NCBI RefSeq assembly: GCF_030068605.1
Contig: NZ_JASJOU010000010.1
Span: 124,001-188,000 of the forward strand
Length of the DNA: 64,000 nt
Source of the DNA: Xanthocytophaga agilis
GTDB lineage: Bacteria > Bacteroidota > Bacteroidia > Cytophagales > 172606-1
Direction of reading: 5' to 3'
The notes under the pieces were generated by a model. It was not told the DNA's origin, did not search any database, and was given only the letters and a program-made list of their open reading frames with translations. Below, piece after piece: positions 61,951-64,000 of this stretch. Each line of letters opens with the position of its first letter. The stretch's first letter is position 1. A program made the translations under genes and the position numbers.

Positions 61951-63693
61951 ATGATTTTTCTGTTCTTTTTAGTCAAATCCAGCTTCCTTTTAGGAATGTT
62001 TTTTGGATTGTATTGGCTAGTAATACGCCATGATACATTTCATCACAGTAAACGATGGGTTTTACTGAGTGGCCTTGTATTCAGCATACTGCTTCCTTTA
62101 GTAAAAACGGATTTATTTCACTTTGCATCAATCTCAGGAACAAAGAGTGCATCAGCCATAAGTGCATCACTGGACTACTGGCTTTTAGTTAAACAACATA
62201 TCAAAAATATAGGAAATAATACATATGTGGAAGATTATCCTACTTCAGGACTTGTAAGCTGGGTCATTTACATTTACAGTGCCGTCTCAGCAATTTTTGC
62301 TATATGGTTCACCATTCGTGTATGGGCAATAGTAAGATTACTCATATCCTGTCGGTTTCAGCAGGCAAATGGTTATAAGTCTGGTATCCATACCCAGGTA
62401 GAAAGCCCGTTCTCCTTTTTTAACTGGATACTTCTACCTCCTTCTTTGAAGGACCAACATTTAAAACAACAAGTCCTGGCACATGAATCAGCACATGTAA
62501 GGCAGGGACATACATATGATATTCTTTTAGCAGAGTTGTATACCATATTTTTTTGGTTCAATCCTGTTACCTGGTTCTACAAACAACAGATGCGTCTTAA
62601 TCTGGAGTTTCTTGCAGATCAAACTGTACTTCAAACAGGTATCAGCAGCCAGGATTATCAGTTAAGTCTTCTAAAAATCAGTTCGCAAACATCTGACTTT
62701 GTTTTAACAAGTCATTTTCATCATTCTTCACTAAAATCACGTATCCATATGATGAATCGTAAAAAATCTTCCGTTCGAGTATATGCTAAATATAGTGTAT
62801 TCCCAGTTCTGACATTAGGGTTATTCTTTCTGTTTCAACTAGTTCATGCCCGAAATACAACCGTAATCCCCATTTCACTTACGGATCTTAAACAGGTCAT
62901 TTCTTCGACTTCAGATAATATAACTACACCAGTAAAACAAGGAGAAAATAATCATTCAACAGGTCACCTATTAAAAGGTTGGGTTAAAGATACAGATACA
63001 GGCAAACCTATAGTTGGTGCCATTATTTATCCGGTTGATGAAACATATGGTACCACAACGTCAAAAAACGGAGGCTTTACATTAAATATTCCAAAAAGCG
63101 AAGTACAGATGATTGTCAAACATCCTGACTATTTGGAGATGCCTCCACAAGCTATTACTCTATCAGGTCAATCTTCTACAGAAAAAACGATCTGGATGAA
63201 AATTAAGCCAGCTCTCAGTATTTCTGCTGATGCCTCTCTAGATGGGCCAACTACATCATTCCCTAATACATTTACAATCTCAACTGATCCCCTCTACATT
63301 GTAGATGGTAAAAAGGTCACCTCAACAGATGTAAAGAAAATTGACCAATCAACAATCGAAGCTATTGATGTATTGAAAGGGCAGAAAGCAATAGACAACT
63401 ATGGGGAAGAGGGAAAAAATGGTGTTGTAATCATTACACTCAAACATGGAAATGGATCTAAAGAAGATTCTGGCATCGATATACGAGTCAAACCATCTAA
63501 CCTGTCAAACCAGAATGAAAAGAACCCTCCGCTTTATATTGTGAATGGCAAACAAATAACAAAAGAAGAAATGAAGAAAATTGATCCTGAAACTATAGAA
63601 AGCATTAATGTACTCAAAGATGAAAATGCGACAAAAAAATATGGAGATAAAGGAAAAAATGGAGTAGTAGAAGTTAATCTGAAGAAAAAATAA
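61951..63693 (+). CDS. BlaR1-like M56 metallopeptidase with carboxypeptidase-like and plug-like repeats
   Basis: A 580-residue protein. N-terminal membrane helices are at about 3-25, 33-50 and 105-130. The M56 zinc motif HESAHVRQGH is at 178-187, with the later E of LNLEFLADQTVL, and a fourth helix VLTLGLFFLFQLVHA is at about 285-300. The extracytoplasmic tail has a carboxypeptidase-regulatory-like unit (about 338-420, LLKGWVKDTDTGKPIVGAIIYP). Two copies of a ~52-residue module follow (about 448-498 and 528-578), each with PLYIV[DN]GK, EAIDVLKG or ESINVLKD, and YG-GKNGVV. The penicillin-sensor domain of BlaR1 is absent. Such tails occur in Bacteroidota. Confidence 0.9.
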   Translation: MIFLFFLVKSSFLLGMFFGLYWLVIRHDTFHHSKRWVLLSGLVFSILLPLVKTDLFHFASISGTKSASAISASLDYWLLVKQHIKNIGNNTYVEDYPTSGLVSWVIYIYSAVSAIFAIWFTIRVWAIVRLLISCRFQQANGYKSGIHTQVESPFSFFNWILLPPSLKDQHLKQQVLAHESAHVRQGHTYDILLAELYTIFFWFNPVTWFYKQQMRLNLEFLADQTVLQTGISSQDYQLSLLKISSQTSDFVLTSHFHHSSLKSRIHMMNRKKSSVRVYAKYSVFPVLTLGLFFLFQLVHARNTTVIPISLTDLKQVISSTSDNITTPVKQGENNHSTGHLLKGWVKDTDTGKPIVGAIIYPVDETYGTTTSKNGGFTLNIPKSEVQMIVKHPDYLEMPPQAITLSGQSSTEKTIWMKIKPALSISADASLDGPTTSFPNTFTISTDPLYIVDGKKVTSTDVKKIDQSTIEAIDVLKGQKAIDNYGEEGKNGVVIITLKHGNGSKEDSGIDIRVKPSNLSNQNEKNPPLYIVNGKQITKEEMKKIDPETIESINVLKDENATKKYGDKGKNGVVEVNLKKK

Positions 63694-63716
63694 TCTTCTG
63701 AAAGTAGTCTGGTGAT

Positions 63717-63750
63717 ACCCCACAAGGTTTTAAAAATCCTGTGGGGTTTT
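63717..63750 (+). terminator. Intrinsic terminator of the BlaI/BlaR1-like operon
   Basis: ACCCCACAAGG pairs with CCTGTGGGGT (one bulged A) and is followed by TTTTGTTTT. The stem begins 24 bp after the stop codon. Confidence 0.85.
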
Positions 63751-63774
63751 GTTTTGACAGCCTATCTTTGTGGC

Positions 63775-64000
63775 ATGTTATATTTCAGCCAACTTCTAGA
63801 AATTACTAGTGGAAAAATACTTTCTGCTACAGCAATATCTACACCTATTGAACATTTGTTGATTGACAGTCGCAGATTAACTGCCCCGGCTACTTCCTTA
63901 TTTTTTGCTATCAATGGAGAACGACATGATGGTCACCAGTTTGTAAAAGATCTCTATGCAAAAGGGGTTCGGCAATTCATTATTGAAGAAAATAATTCCT
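63775..64000 (+). CDS. murF: MurF-type ligase, N-terminal part (probably MurF-alanine racemase fusion)
   Basis: Seventy-five residues from ATG 63775 to the window edge. It starts with FSQLLEITSGKILSATA, then the UDP-binding motif LIDSRRLTAPATSLFFAING and HDGHQFVKDLYAKGVRQFIIE, the conserved N-terminal domain of MurF. In Bacteroidota this ligase is usually fused to alanine racemase, giving a bifunctional protein of about 800 residues; the fusion cannot be seen here. It adds D-Ala-D-Ala to UDP-MurNAc-tripeptide in the cytoplasm. Confidence 0.85.
   Translation, partial: MLYFSQLLEITSGKILSATAISTPIEHLLIDSRRLTAPATSLFFAINGERHDGHQFVKDLYAKGVRQFIIEENNS

Noticed and set aside
61555-63693. Beta-lactam resistance regulatory system
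   Set aside because: The protease lacks the penicillin-binding sensor domain and no beta-lactamase gene is nearby.

Overview
The window looks like a chromosome segment of a member of the Bacteroidota, most likely the order Cytophagales. The reasons are TonB-dependent receptors with carboxypeptidase-like N-terminal domains, LytS/LytTR two-component pairs, FtsX/MacB-type permeases, a BlaI/BlaR1-like pair with a TonB-plug-like tail, gene starts without Shine-Dalgarno sequences, and moderate-to-low GC. Species cannot be named from sequence alone. No rRNA gene, intact tRNA gene or CRISPR array was seen.

Layout. 1-3.7 kb: the N-terminal part of a TonB-dependent receptor and a LytTR response regulator/LytS kinase pair. 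3.7-10.7 kb: a loose, repeat-rich stretch with a decayed REP-associated transposase, several families of hairpin repeats, a pseudogene with two in-frame stops and a few lone genes. 10.4-13.2 kb: a small accessory module (tRNA-Leu-like remnant, excisionase-type HTH, RepA-like ATPase, a 56-bp perfect palindrome, A-rich direct repeats, XRE-type HTH). 13-30 kb: many unlinked small operons, including Crp and AraC regulators, SDRs, a SUKH/DUF4288/membrane-protein group, VOC-YjbR, ArsR-SRPBCC-DoxX with visible operators, and an FtsX-like permease.

31-50 kb is the best-defined functional block, a pectin/hexuronate locus. A LacI-type regulator diverges from kduD-kduI, an SGNH-esterase/GH28 fusion, kdgF, a GH105 hydrolase, a pectin methylesterase, uxaB, uxaC, kdgK, eda, a hexuronate MFS transporter, rhaM and an NTF2-like gene, followed by fbp. 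Together they de-esterify and hydrolyse pectin, convert both saturated and 4,5-unsaturated galacturonate to KDG, and split KDPG to pyruvate and glyceraldehyde-3-phosphate. FBPase fits the gluconeogenesis needed on such substrates. The altronate dehydratase (uxaA), polysaccharide lyases and a SusC/SusD pair are not in the window.

50-54.4 kb carries a compact four-gene operon: OleD-like reductase, metallo-beta-lactamase-fold hydrolase, F390-synthetase-like adenylating enzyme and KAS III-like condensing enzyme. Its logic parallels the OleABCD olefin/beta-lactone pathway with a different hydrolase, and it is the most attractive candidate for an undescribed pathway here. 54.5-64 kb holds a second LytTR/LytS pair, a five-gene TonB-receptor operon, a TerC-family membrane protein, the BlaI/BlaR1-like signalling pair with three phased operators, and the start of murF.

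The second theme is a set of dispersed hairpin repeats. One family has GTCC loops with covarying stems. Another is a ~110-bp inverted-repeat element present four times in intergenic gaps.
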